Of a DNA stretch of 64,000 nt, positions 44,223 to 52,891 are shown in pieces (position 1 is the first letter of the stretch; the number at the start of each line of letters is the position of its first letter). A model generated the notes under the pieces. That model was not told where the DNA came from. It ran no database searches and was given only the letters and a program-made list of their open reading frames with translations. This DNA is from JAVVHH01 sp964657565. GTDB taxonomy: Bacteria; Pseudomonadota; Alphaproteobacteria; Acetobacterales; Acetobacteraceae. The DNA lies in the NCBI GenBank assembly GCA_964657565.1, contig CAZZVQ010000004.1:1-64000 (forward strand), read 5' to 3'. Both the position numbers and the translations under genes were made by a program.

Positions 44223-46325
44223 ATGTCCATGACCGCCCGCGTCGCCGCCGATATCGGTGGCACCTTCACCGACATCGCCCTGATCCATCCCGATGGCCGC
44301 ATCGCCACGCGCAAGGTCCCCTCCACGCCGGCCGATTACGGCGGCGGCGTCATCGAGGGGATCCGCCAGATCCTCGCCGAAGAGGGGCTCGAGGTCGATG
44401 CCGTCGGCGAGGTGCTGCACGCCTGCACCGTCGCGACCAACGCCATCCTGGAGGGCAAGGGCGCCCGCACCGGGCTGATCACCACGGCCGGGTTCCGCGA
44501 CGTGCTGGAACTGCGCCGCATCCGCGTGCCGCGCCTCTACGAGCCGCTCTACCGCAAGCCGCCGCCTTTGGTCATGCGCCGGCACCGCTTCGAGGTGATG
44601 GAGCGGATGGACTGGCAGGGCGGCGTGTTGACGCCGCTGGACGAAGCCAGCGTGACCGCCGCGATCGACGCCCTGATTGCCGCCGAGGTGACGGCGGTGG
44701 CGGTGTGCCTGCTGCACTCCTACGCCAACCCGGCGCATGAGCGGCGCATCGGCACCATGCTGCGCGACCGCATGCCAAACGCGTTCGTCTCGCTCAGCGT
44801 CGATATCCTGCCGGAGATCCGCGAATACGAGCGCACCAGCACCACCGTCATCAACTCCTATGTCGGCCCGCCGGTGCGCAGCTACCTCGAATCCCTGGTC
44901 GCCCGCATGGCCGAGCTCGGGCTACCGCGGCGGCTGTTCATGATGCATTCGGCGGGCGGCATCGTCGACGCCCGCACCGTGATGCGCCGCCCGGCGCAGA
45001 TCGTCGAGTGCGGCCCGGCCGCCGGCGTGCTCAGCGCCGCCCATGTCGGCGCCCTCGGCGGCTATGCCGACATCATCTCCTTCGACATGGGCGGCACCAC
45101 CGCGAAAGCCTCGCTGATCGAGAACGGCACCCTGCAGCGCACCGACGACTACGAGGTCGGCGGCGGCATCTCGCTCTCCAGCAAGCTGGCCAAGGGCGGC
45201 GGCTACGCGCTGAAGCTGCCGGTGATCGACATCTCCGAAGTCGGCGCCGGCGGCGGCAGCATCGTCTGGATCGACCGCGCTGGCGCCCTGAAGGTCGGCC
45301 CGCACAGCGCCGGCGCCAGCCCGGGCCCGGTCTGCTACGACGCCGGCGGCACCGAGCCGACGGTCACCGACGCCAACGTGGTGCTCGGCTACCTCAACCC
45401 CGACGCCCTCGCCGGCGGCACGCTGCGGATCAAGGGCGCGTTGAGCGCCGCCGCGATCCGCCGGACCGTCGCCGAGCCGCTCGAGATGGACCTCGATACC
45501 GCCGCCTACGGGGTGCACGAGCTGGTCACGACGGTGATGACCCGCGCCGTCAAGAGCGTCACCACCTATCGTGGCCGCGACCCGCGCGAGTTCACCCTGT
45601 TCGCCTTCGGCGGCAATGGCGGTATCCACGCCGTGTCGCTGGCCCGCGCGCTGGGCATCCACACCATCGTGGTGCCGCCCGGCGCCGGCGTGTTCAGCGC
45701 GCTCGGCCTGCTCTACGCCGCGGTCGAGACCAGCGCCTCGGTCGCCTGCCTGCGCCCGATCGACGCCGTCCCGGCCGAGCAGTTGGAGACCCAGTTCGCC
45801 GCCCTCGAGGCCGGCATCGCCGACGAGTTGGGCCAGGACCCGGCCCGCGTCGCGATGACGCGCTTCGCCGACCTCCGCTACGCCGGCCAGGCCTTCGAGC
45901 TCACGCTCCCCTTCGGCGACGATCGGGAGGCGGTGCGGCAGGCGTTCGAGGCGGCGCATCGGCGCAGCTACGGTTACGTCCTGCCCGGCGTGGTGGTCGA
46001 GATCGTGACGCTCCGCGCCAATGGCCGGCTCATCCAGACGGAGGCGCCGGTGCAGCCGCGCCACGAGATGCCGCCCGCCGCCCCGCCCAGCCGACGCCGG
46101 GTCTGGTTCGGCCCGGGTTTCGGCGCCCACGAGACGATGGTCGCCGGCCGTGCCGTGCTGGCCGACGGCGCCATCCAGGGGCCGCTCATCATCGAGGAAT
46201 ACGAGGGCACGACGGTGGTGCCGCCGGACTGCACGGCGTCGCTCGACGCGAACATGAACATCGTCATCCGCGTCCAGTCCGCCCAGCCGGCGGCGGCGAG
46301 CCTGCAGGCGTTGGCGGATGCGTAA
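44223..46325 (+). CDS. hyuA: Hydantoinase/oxoprolinase subunit A family protein
   Basis: A 700-residue protein with the actin-like ATPase fold start VAADIGGTFTDIAL, a middle SFDMGGTTAKASLI phosphate motif and the FAFGGNGGIHAVSLARALG segment. Subunit A pairs with HyuB for ATP-dependent opening of hydantoins, 5-oxoproline or N-methylhydantoin; related pairs carboxylate acetone or acetophenone. It follows the importer directly, so it probably acts on the imported compound. Its end overlaps hyuB by 8 bases. Confidence 0.93.
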   Translation: MSMTARVAADIGGTFTDIALIHPDGRIATRKVPSTPADYGGGVIEGIRQILAEEGLEVDAVGEVLHACTVATNAILEGKGARTGLITTAGFRDVLELRRIRVPRLYEPLYRKPPPLVMRRHRFEVMERMDWQGGVLTPLDEASVTAAIDALIAAEVTAVAVCLLHSYANPAHERRIGTMLRDRMPNAFVSLSVDILPEIREYERTSTTVINSYVGPPVRSYLESLVARMAELGLPRRLFMMHSAGGIVDARTVMRRPAQIVECGPAAGVLSAAHVGALGGYADIISFDMGGTTAKASLIENGTLQRTDDYEVGGGISLSSKLAKGGGYALKLPVIDISEVGAGGGSIVWIDRAGALKVGPHSAGASPGPVCYDAGGTEPTVTDANVVLGYLNPDALAGGTLRIKGALSAAAIRRTVAEPLEMDLDTAAYGVHELVTTVMTRAVKSVTTYRGRDPREFTLFAFGGNGGIHAVSLARALGIHTIVVPPGAGVFSALGLLYAAVETSASVACLRPIDAVPAEQLETQFAALEAGIADELGQDPARVAMTRFADLRYAGQAFELTLPFGDDREAVRQAFEAAHRRSYGYVLPGVVVEIVTLRANGRLIQTEAPVQPRHEMPPAAPPSRRRVWFGPGFGAHETMVAGRAVLADGAIQGPLIIEEYEGTTVVPPDCTASLDANMNIVIRVQSAQPAAASLQALADA

Positions 46326-48054
46326 GATCGACCCGATCCGGTTGGAGGTGATCAAGAACGCCTTCGACACCATCGCCGACGAGATGGCGCTGATCCTCAT
46401 GCGGGCGGCGCACTCGCCGATCGTCCGCGACTCCATGGATTTCTCCACCGCCCTCTGCGACCCGGCGGGACAGACCCTCGCCCAAGGGGTCACCACCCCG
46501 ATGCATCTCGGCAGCTTCTACGACGCCATGCGCCATTTGATCACCCGCTATGCCGGGGATGTGCAGGAAGGCGACACCTTCGTCGGCAACGACCCCTACG
46601 CCGCGGCCGGGCAGCATCTGCCCGACTTCTACATCGTCCAGCCCATCTTCAGCGCCGGCCGGCTGGTCGGATGGGCCACCACGGTGGCGCACCACGCCGA
46701 TGTCGGCGGCATCGTGCCGGGCTCCAACGCGCTCGGGGCGACGGAGATCATCCAGGAGGGCATCCGCGTGCCGTTCCTCAAGCTGGAGGAAGCCGGCCGC
46801 CCCGACCGCAAGCTGTGGGAGATGATTCTCCTCAACGTGCGGGTCCCCGAGCAGATGACCGGCGACCTCAACGCCCAGATCGCCGCCTGCACCGCCGGCC
46901 GCCGCGGGCTGCTGGACCTCATGGGCCGCTACGGCGTCGACGACGTGCTGCACTACGGCGACGAGCTGCACGACTACGCCGAGCGCCTGACCCGGGCCGA
47001 GATCCGCGAGATCCCGAACGGCGTCTACACCTTCACGGACCACCTCGACGGCCTCGGCCGCACCCCGGTCCCGATCATCTTCGACTGCACCCTGACCGTC
47101 GCCGACGAGACGATCACCGTCGATTGGACCGGCAGCTCGAAGCAGGTCGGCGGCGGCATCAACACGCCGCTGCCGTTCACCAAGGCCGGCGTCTACACCG
47201 CGCTGCGCTCCGTGATGACGTCGGACATCCCGAACTGCCACGGCTTCACCCGCGCCATCGCGGTCACGGCCCCGCTGGGCACCATCGTCAACTCGGTCTA
47301 CCCGGCCCCCACCGGCGCGCGCGGCATCACCGGCTACCGCATCATCGACTGCATCTTCGGCGCCCTGGCGTCGGTGCTGCCGGACCGCGTCACGGCGGAC
47401 GGCATGGGCGGCTCCAGCGTGCCGGCCTTCGGCGGCTGGTGGCGCGGCAAGCCGTTCGTGTTCTCGGAGACGCTGATGGGCACCTGGGGCGCGGCGCTGA
47501 CGCATGACGGCCAAGAGGGCGTCCCGCACATGGGCGCCAACCAGGCCAACGTGCCGGTGGAGATGATCGAGGCGAGCTTCCCGCTCCGCATCCTGCGCTA
47601 CAGCCTCGTGCCGGACACCGGCGGCCCCGGCCGCTTCCGCGGCGGCAACAGTCTCATGCGAGAATACCAGTATCTCGCCGACGAGGGCGTGCTCACGCTG
47701 CGCTCCGACAAGCGTGACTTTCCGCCGCACGGGCTCGACGGTGGCCGGCCCGGCGTCGGCCCGACCAACCGGGTCATCTCCGGCGACAGCGAGATCTCGT
47801 TGCCGGTGCTCGTCACGGAGGCCGTGATCCTGAAGCGCGACGACGTCTTCTGCCACGTCACACCGTCCGGCGGAGGCCGCGGCGACCCGCTGCTCCGCGA
47901 ACCGGAAGCCGTGCTCGAGGACGTCCTGGAACAGAAGGTCACGCCAGGGTTCGCCCGCACGGCCTACGGCGTCGTGCTGCGAGCGGACCGGCTGGCCGTC
48001 GACGTCCAAGCCACGGCGGTGCTGCGTCAGCGGAGCTCGGCGACGAAGTCGTAG
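46318..48054 (+). CDS. hyuB: Hydantoinase/oxoprolinase subunit B family protein
   Basis: A 578-residue HyuB-type subunit. Family segments include LEVIKNAFDTIADEMALILMR, DFSTALCDPAGQTLAQG, FVGNDPYAAAGQHLPDF, VAHHADVGGIVPGS and the glycine-rich GGPGRFRGGNSLMREY. It is the partner of HyuA. Its last 28 bases overlap the 3' end of the convergent GntR gene. Confidence 0.94.
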   Translation: MRKIDPIRLEVIKNAFDTIADEMALILMRAAHSPIVRDSMDFSTALCDPAGQTLAQGVTTPMHLGSFYDAMRHLITRYAGDVQEGDTFVGNDPYAAAGQHLPDFYIVQPIFSAGRLVGWATTVAHHADVGGIVPGSNALGATEIIQEGIRVPFLKLEEAGRPDRKLWEMILLNVRVPEQMTGDLNAQIAACTAGRRGLLDLMGRYGVDDVLHYGDELHDYAERLTRAEIREIPNGVYTFTDHLDGLGRTPVPIIFDCTLTVADETITVDWTGSSKQVGGGINTPLPFTKAGVYTALRSVMTSDIPNCHGFTRAIAVTAPLGTIVNSVYPAPTGARGITGYRIIDCIFGALASVLPDRVTADGMGGSSVPAFGGWWRGKPFVFSETLMGTWGAALTHDGQEGVPHMGANQANVPVEMIEASFPLRILRYSLVPDTGGPGRFRGGNSLMREYQYLADEGVLTLRSDKRDFPPHGLDGGRPGVGPTNRVISGDSEISLPVLVTEAVILKRDDVFCHVTPSGGGRGDPLLREPEAVLEDVLEQKVTPGFARTAYGVVLRADRLAVDVQATAVLRQRSSATKS

Positions 48055-48758
48055 CGGTCGCCGCGGTAGACGGAGCGGGTGAACTCGACCGGCTGGTTGT
48101 CGGCCAGGTAGCTCGTCCGGATCGTGTGCATCACCGGTGCGCCCGGCTCGATGCCGAGATGCCGGGCGTCCTCGGCGAGGGCGGCGGCCGCCCGTAGATG
48201 CTGCACCGCGCGCACCGGGTGCAAGCCGCGATCGGCCAGCGCAGTATAGAGAGACTGACCGGTCCCGATGGTCTCCGGCAGATGCCGGGTCGCGATGCAG
48301 GCGCGTTCGAGCGCGAGCGGCATTCCGTCGGCCAGGCGCAGGCGCATGAGCCGCAGCACGGACTCGCCCGGCCGCAACGCCAGCGCGGCGGACTCCTCGA
48401 CGCTGGGCGCATGCACGCTTTGCTCCAACACGCGCTCGCCGGGCTGCCAGCCGCGGGCACGCATGTCCTCGCTGAAGCCGGTCAGCCGGGTCAGCAACTG
48501 CGTCACCTGCTTGGCGACGGTGTGGCCGGAACCCTGGCGCGAGGCGATCTGCCCGCGCGCGGCCAGTAGGTCGAGCGCCTTGCGCAGGGTGGTCCGGGAG
48601 ACCTGCAGCGTGTCGCAGAGCTGCCGTTCGGGTGGCAGCGCCTGCCCATCGGCCAATTGGCCCCCGTCGATCGCCGCCGCCATGCGCTGGGCGAGCTGCT
48701 GGTAGAGCGGCGCGCCGTTGGCCGGATCGGGGCGGAAGCCCAGGAAAAGCTCGTTCAT
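48027..48758 (-). CDS. GntR/HutC-family regulator with UTRA domain
   Basis: A 243-residue regulator. HTH about residues 17-85 (LPPERQLCDTLQVSRTTLRK) and UTRA effector domain about 100-240 (VLRLMRLRLADGMPLALERA; NQPVEFTRSVYRGDRYDF). It is divergent from the amino-sugar operon 93 bases away, the position and family of NagR/DasR-like repressors that respond to amino-sugar phosphates. ATG 48758 has only a weak ribosome site. Confidence 0.9.
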   Translation of the reverse strand: MNELFLGFRPDPANGAPLYQQLAQRMAAAIDGGQLADGQALPPERQLCDTLQVSRTTLRKALDLLAARGQIASRQGSGHTVAKQVTQLLTRLTGFSEDMRARGWQPGERVLEQSVHAPSVEESAALALRPGESVLRLMRLRLADGMPLALERACIATRHLPETIGTGQSLYTALADRGLHPVRAVQHLRAAAALAEDARHLGIEPGAPVMHTIRTSYLADNQPVEFTRSVYRGDRYDFVAELR

Positions 48759-48806
48759 CCCGCGGGATGTAAGTGTCCGCTCCGCCGCATCATAGTCTTC
48801 CCAAAC

Positions 48807-48823
48807 TGGTATTTGATTGGTAT
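48807..48823. promoter_or_regulatory. TGGTAT direct repeats, candidate GntR operator
   Basis: Two TGGTAT hexamers start 11 bases (about one helical turn) apart in the divergent region upstream of the SIS gene. HutC/NagR-type regulators of amino-sugar genes bind sites with TGGT half-sites, so this is a reasonable candidate. The repeat is direct rather than inverted, which is atypical. Confidence 0.4.
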
Positions 48824-48851
48824 CTCTCGCGCCGAGGTTTCGGAGGATCGA

Positions 48852-49904
48852 GTGTTGGCTCACCAGGACGAGCCCGGCGCGCGCATGCGGGCCGAGATCG
48901 CGCAGCAGCCCGGCGTGTGGCACCAGGCGCTGCAGCGGCGCGCCGAATTCGCCGAGATTGCCGGGCGCGTGGCGGCGGTGCGGCCCCGCTTCGTGTTGCT
49001 GGCCGCCCGCGGCACATCCGACCATGCCGCCCTGTATGCCAAATACCTGATCGAGATCACGCTCGGCCTGCCCGCCGGGCTGGTGTCGCCGTCCTCGCTG
49101 ACGGCGTATGGCGCCCGGCCTGACCTGCGCGACGTGCTGCTGCTCGCCGTCAGCCAGTCCGGCGGCTCGCCCGATCTGGTGCAGACGGTCGAGGCGGCGC
49201 GCAGCGGCGGCGCGCTCACCCTGGCGGTCACCAACAACCCCGCCTCGCCGCTGGCGGAAGCGGCCGCGCTGCATCTCGACATCGGCGCCGGGCCGGAGCG
49301 GGCGGTCGCCGCGACCAAGTCGTACACCGCCCAGTTGCTCGCACTCTATATATTGCTGGACCACTGGCGCGGCGGTACCGGCGCGGCCGCCGAGGCGCTG
49401 CCGGCCATCGGGCAGGACATGATGGCGCGGGCCGAGCGCGAGATGGCGGCCTGCGCGGCCCGCTACCGCTTCGCGCAACGCCTCGTCGTGACCGGCCGCG
49501 GCTACGGCTATCCCACGGCCCGGGAGGCGGCGCTGAAATTGATGGAGACGAGCTACGTCTCCGCCCAGGCCTTCTCCGGCGCCGACCTGCTGCATGGCCC
49601 GGTCGCGGTGCTGGACTCCCAGGTCCCGGTGTTGGCCGTGGTGCCCGCCGGCGTAGCCGGCGCGGCGATGGCGCCGGTGCTGCCGCGGGTGCGGCAGGCG
49701 CGCGCCGACCTGTTCGTGGTCGGCAGCCCCGAGGCGGTGGCCTCCGCCGATGGCGGCTTCGCGCTGCCCCCCGGCGTGGACGAGGCGCTGTCGCCGCTGC
49801 TCGAGATCGTGCCGTTCCAGCTCCTCGCGCTGCATCTGGCCGTGGCGCGCGGCGAGGACCCGGACGCGCCCCGCGGTCTGCGCAAGGTCACGGAAACCAC
49901 ATGA
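48852..49904 (+). CDS. SIS-domain sugar isomerase/deaminase (GlmS-like, NagB-II type)
   Basis: A 350-residue protein with two SIS domains and no amidotransferase domain. The GTG at 48852 has GGAGG 6 bases upstream. Motifs: FVLLAARGTSDHAALYAKY, AVSQSGGSPDLVQTV, VAATKSYTAQLLAL and LVVTGRGYGYPTAREAALKL, all found in the isomerase half of GlmS. In an operon with NagA it most likely deaminates glucosamine-6-phosphate to fructose-6-phosphate (NagB-II). Coupled to nagA by ATGA. Confidence 0.88.
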   Translation: MLAHQDEPGARMRAEIAQQPGVWHQALQRRAEFAEIAGRVAAVRPRFVLLAARGTSDHAALYAKYLIEITLGLPAGLVSPSSLTAYGARPDLRDVLLLAVSQSGGSPDLVQTVEAARSGGALTLAVTNNPASPLAEAAALHLDIGAGPERAVAATKSYTAQLLALYILLDHWRGGTGAAAEALPAIGQDMMARAEREMAACAARYRFAQRLVVTGRGYGYPTAREAALKLMETSYVSAQAFSGADLLHGPVAVLDSQVPVLAVVPAGVAGAAMAPVLPRVRQARADLFVVGSPEAVASADGGFALPPGVDEALSPLLEIVPFQLLALHLAVARGEDPDAPRGLRKVTETT

Positions 49905-51049
49905 CCCCGCTCGTTCTCGCCGCACCGCGCCTGCTGGCCCCGGGCGGAACCTGGACGGCCGGAGCGGTCACCGTCGCGGATGGCCGGATCGAACGGCTCC
50001 ACGACGCGCCGCCGCCGGGGGCCGAGCATCTTCCGTCCGGCGCTCTGACCCCCGGTCTGCTCGACATCCACAACAACGGCGCCTTCGGCGTGGATTTCGC
50101 GACCGCCGACCCGGCCTCCTGGCGACGCGTCCGCACCGAACTCGCCCGCCGCGGCGTGACCGCCGTAGAGCCCACCGTGATCACCGCGCCGCTGCCCGAC
50201 CTGCTGGACGCGATGGACCGGATCGACGCCGCCACACAGGACCCGGCCGGCGCGCGCCTCCTCGGCGCCCACCTGGAGGGGCCGTTCCTCGCCCCCGACC
50301 GCCGGGGCGCCCACCGCGCCGACTGGATACAACTGCCGACCGAGGCGGCGCTCGACACCTTGCTGAACCACCCCGCGACCCCGCGCGTGCTCCGCACCGT
50401 CACCCTCGCGCCCGAGCGCCCCGGCGGCCTCGCGGCGGTGCGCCGGCTCAGCGAGGCGGGGATCATCGTCTCGGTCGGCCATTCCGACGCGACCGCCGCG
50501 CAGACCATCGCCGCCGCCGCCGCCGGCGCCACCATGGTCACCCATGTGTTCAACGCCATGAGCTCGCTGAACCACCGCGCCCCCGGCGTGCCCGGCGCGG
50601 CGCTGACCGACCCCCGGCTCTGGTGCTGCCTCATCGTCGACGGCGCGCATGTCGACCCGGTCGCCTGCCGCCTCGTGTTCCAGGCCGCCCCCGGCCGGGT
50701 CATCGCCGTGTCGGACTCCATTATCGCCGCCGGCCTCCCGCCCGGCACAGTGAGCGAATTCGGCGGCCTGCCGATCGTGGTCGACCCGACCGGACTCTGC
50801 CGCCGGCTCGACGGCACCATTTCCGGCGCCGGCATCGTGCTCGACGAAGGCCTCAGGCGCATGATCGCGCTCGGCATCGACCCGGCCATCGTGCTCCACG
50901 CCGCCACCGAGGCCCCCGCGACGGCGCTCGGCCGCGACGATCTCGGCCGGCTGCAGCCCGGCGCCCACGCGGACCTGGTCTGGTGGGACGACGACTGGGT
51001 GCCGCGCCGGGTCTGGATCGGCGGCCAGGAGGTGTCCCTTGCCGCATAG
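49901..51049 (+). CDS. nagA: N-acetylglucosamine-6-phosphate deacetylase
   Basis: A 382-residue amidohydrolase-fold enzyme that removes acetate from GlcNAc-6-phosphate. Seen: PGLLDIHNNGAFG (NagA signature at the metal site), LLGAHLEGPFLAP, VSVGHSDATAAQ, THVFNAMSSLNHR, ISGAGIVLDEG and TEAPATALG. Length is normal. Its last codons contain the ribosome site AGGAGGTG and start codon of the next gene. Confidence 0.94.
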   Translation: MTPLVLAAPRLLAPGGTWTAGAVTVADGRIERLHDAPPPGAEHLPSGALTPGLLDIHNNGAFGVDFATADPASWRRVRTELARRGVTAVEPTVITAPLPDLLDAMDRIDAATQDPAGARLLGAHLEGPFLAPDRRGAHRADWIQLPTEAALDTLLNHPATPRVLRTVTLAPERPGGLAAVRRLSEAGIIVSVGHSDATAAQTIAAAAAGATMVTHVFNAMSSLNHRAPGVPGAALTDPRLWCCLIVDGAHVDPVACRLVFQAAPGRVIAVSDSIIAAGLPPGTVSEFGGLPIVVDPTGLCRRLDGTISGAGIVLDEGLRRMIALGIDPAIVLHAATEAPATALGRDDLGRLQPGAHADLVWWDDDWVPRRVWIGGQEVSLAA

Positions 51050-52877
51050 CGTCCTGGCGATCGACCTCGGCAAGACCGGCTGCCGCGCCCGCCTATGGGT
51101 CGGCGACGCTGCCACCGCCGCCGAGGGACCGGGCGCGCCGGGGCTCGCGGCCCCGCAAGGCGCCGCCTTGGCGCTGGGAGCGATCCTGCAGGTCGCGGCG
51201 CCACTGCTGCGCGCGGCCGGGCTGACGAGAGTCGATGCGGTCGGCGTCGGGTCGGCCGGCGCGCTCGCCGATCGGGCGGCGGCGCAGGTGCTGGCGGAGC
51301 GTCTATGCGCCGCGCTGCCCGCGGGCCGGGTCATGGTCGCGAGCGACGCCACGACGTCCCATGTCGGCGCGCTCGGTGGCGGCCCCGGGGTGACCCTGGC
51401 GATCGGGACCGGCGCCGTGGCCGTTGCGGTCGCCTCGTCCGGCGAGATGCGGCGCTCCGACGGATGGGGCCCCTGGCTCGGCGACGAGGGCAGCGGCGCC
51501 TGGCTCGGGCTGCACGGCCTGCGGGCGGCACTGCGGGCGCACGATGGACGCGGACCGCCGACGCTGCTGGCCGACGCGGCCGCGACGCGGTTCGGCCCGC
51601 TGGCCTCGCTGGCGTCCCAAATGGAGAGCAGCGCCAGCCCGCCGCGCCTGGCCGCCAGCTTCGCGGCCGACGTCGCGGCGGCGGCCGAGACCGGCGATGC
51701 GGTCGCCGTCTCGCTGCTCGAGCAAGCGTGCGCAGCGCTGGCGTCGGCGGTCCGGTCCGTGCTCCCGCCGGAGCCTGACATCCGTTTGGCCCTGATCGGC
51801 GGCCTCGCGAAGCTGGAAGCAGGCCTCGTCCGGCCGTTGCTGGCCGCGCTGGCCCCGGCCGTCTCGCCGGTCGCGCCGCTGGGGACGTCGCTCGACGGGG
51901 CACGCCGCCTCGCCCTGGACACCGGGACGGTCCATGAGCCCGCACTCTGCCGAGCGACCGCGGCCCCCGCCGCAGCTCACGGCTTGGACCTGCTGGCCAC
52001 CGAGGGCAGGCGGCCCGGTCTGGACGATCTCGACCTGCGCTCGCCCGGCGACATCGTCCGGCTGGTGCTGGCGGCCGAACGGGACGCGCAAGACGCCCTG
52101 GCCCGCGCCGCCGACCAACTCGCGGCGGCGGCCGACGCCATCGCGGCGCGGATGCAGACCGGCGGCCGCCTGTTCACGCTCGGCGCCGGCACCCCCGGCC
52201 GGCTCGCCGTGCTCGATGCGGCGGAACTCGCCCCCACCTACAGCGCACCCCCCGGCCTGGTCATCGCGCTCCTGGCCGGCGGCCCCGCCGCGATGCTCGA
52301 GGCCGCCGAGGGCGCCGAAGACGACCGCACCGCGGCGGCCACCGCCCTCGACGCGCGCGACCTCGGGCCCGGCGACGCCGTCGTCGGCATCGCCGCTTCC
52401 GGCCGCACGCCCTATGTGGTCGGCGGCCTCGCCCATGCCCGCGCCCGCGGCGCGCTGACCGTCGCCATCGTCAACAACCCCGGCAGCCCGGCCGTCGCCG
52501 CCGCCGAACTCGCGGTCGAGATCCTGACCGGCGCCGAGATCGTCGCCGGCAGCACGCGGATGACCGCCGGGACCACGCAGAAGATCGCGCTCAACGCCCT
52601 CAGCACGGCCGCCATGATCGCGCTCGGCAAGACCTACGGCGCCTGGATGGTCGATGTGCGCGCCACCAACGAGAAGCTCCGCCGCCGCGCGCTGCGCATC
52701 GTGCAGGAGATCACCGGCGCCACACCGGACGCCGCCTCCGCCGCGCTCACCGCCGGCGGCGGCAGCGTCAAGCAGGCCGTCGTCGCGTTGCTGGCCGGCG
52801 TGGACGCCGCCGAGGCCGCCGAACGCCTCACCCGATCTGGCGGCCGCGTTCGCGCAGCCATTCATCCTCCCGCCTGA
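51039..52877 (+). CDS. Kinase-MurQ fusion: BadF-type amino-sugar kinase plus MurNAc-6-phosphate etherase
   Basis: A 612-residue two-domain protein starting at TTG 51039 with AGGAGGTG 6 bases upstream. Residues 1 to about 310 are a BadF/GlcNAc-kinase-like ASKHA domain (LAIDLGKTGCRARLW, LAIGTGAVAVAV, GDEGSGAWLG). Residues about 325-605 are MurQ (GAGTPGRLAVLDAAEL and AAEGAEDD with both catalytic glutamates, and GSTRMTAGTTQKIALN). It would phosphorylate MurNAc and/or GlcNAc and cleave the lactyl ether to GlcNAc-6-phosphate. These are usually separate proteins. The Ser of the TSGR loop is Pro here. Confidence 0.9.
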   Translation: MPHSVLAIDLGKTGCRARLWVGDAATAAEGPGAPGLAAPQGAALALGAILQVAAPLLRAAGLTRVDAVGVGSAGALADRAAAQVLAERLCAALPAGRVMVASDATTSHVGALGGGPGVTLAIGTGAVAVAVASSGEMRRSDGWGPWLGDEGSGAWLGLHGLRAALRAHDGRGPPTLLADAAATRFGPLASLASQMESSASPPRLAASFAADVAAAAETGDAVAVSLLEQACAALASAVRSVLPPEPDIRLALIGGLAKLEAGLVRPLLAALAPAVSPVAPLGTSLDGARRLALDTGTVHEPALCRATAAPAAAHGLDLLATEGRRPGLDDLDLRSPGDIVRLVLAAERDAQDALARAADQLAAAADAIAARMQTGGRLFTLGAGTPGRLAVLDAAELAPTYSAPPGLVIALLAGGPAAMLEAAEGAEDDRTAAATALDARDLGPGDAVVGIAASGRTPYVVGGLAHARARGALTVAIVNNPGSPAVAAAELAVEILTGAEIVAGSTRMTAGTTQKIALNALSTAAMIALGKTYGAWMVDVRATNEKLRRRALRIVQEITGATPDAASAALTAGGGSVKQAVVALLAGVDAAEAAERLTRSGGRVRAAIHPPA

Positions 52878-52891
52878 AAGAAGCCTGCCCG

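Noticed and set aside
51303..52865. 520-codon frame antisense to the kinase-MurQ fusion
   Set aside because: Low-complexity Gly/Ala/Arg sequence with no recognisable fold; the sense frame has two intact enzyme domains.
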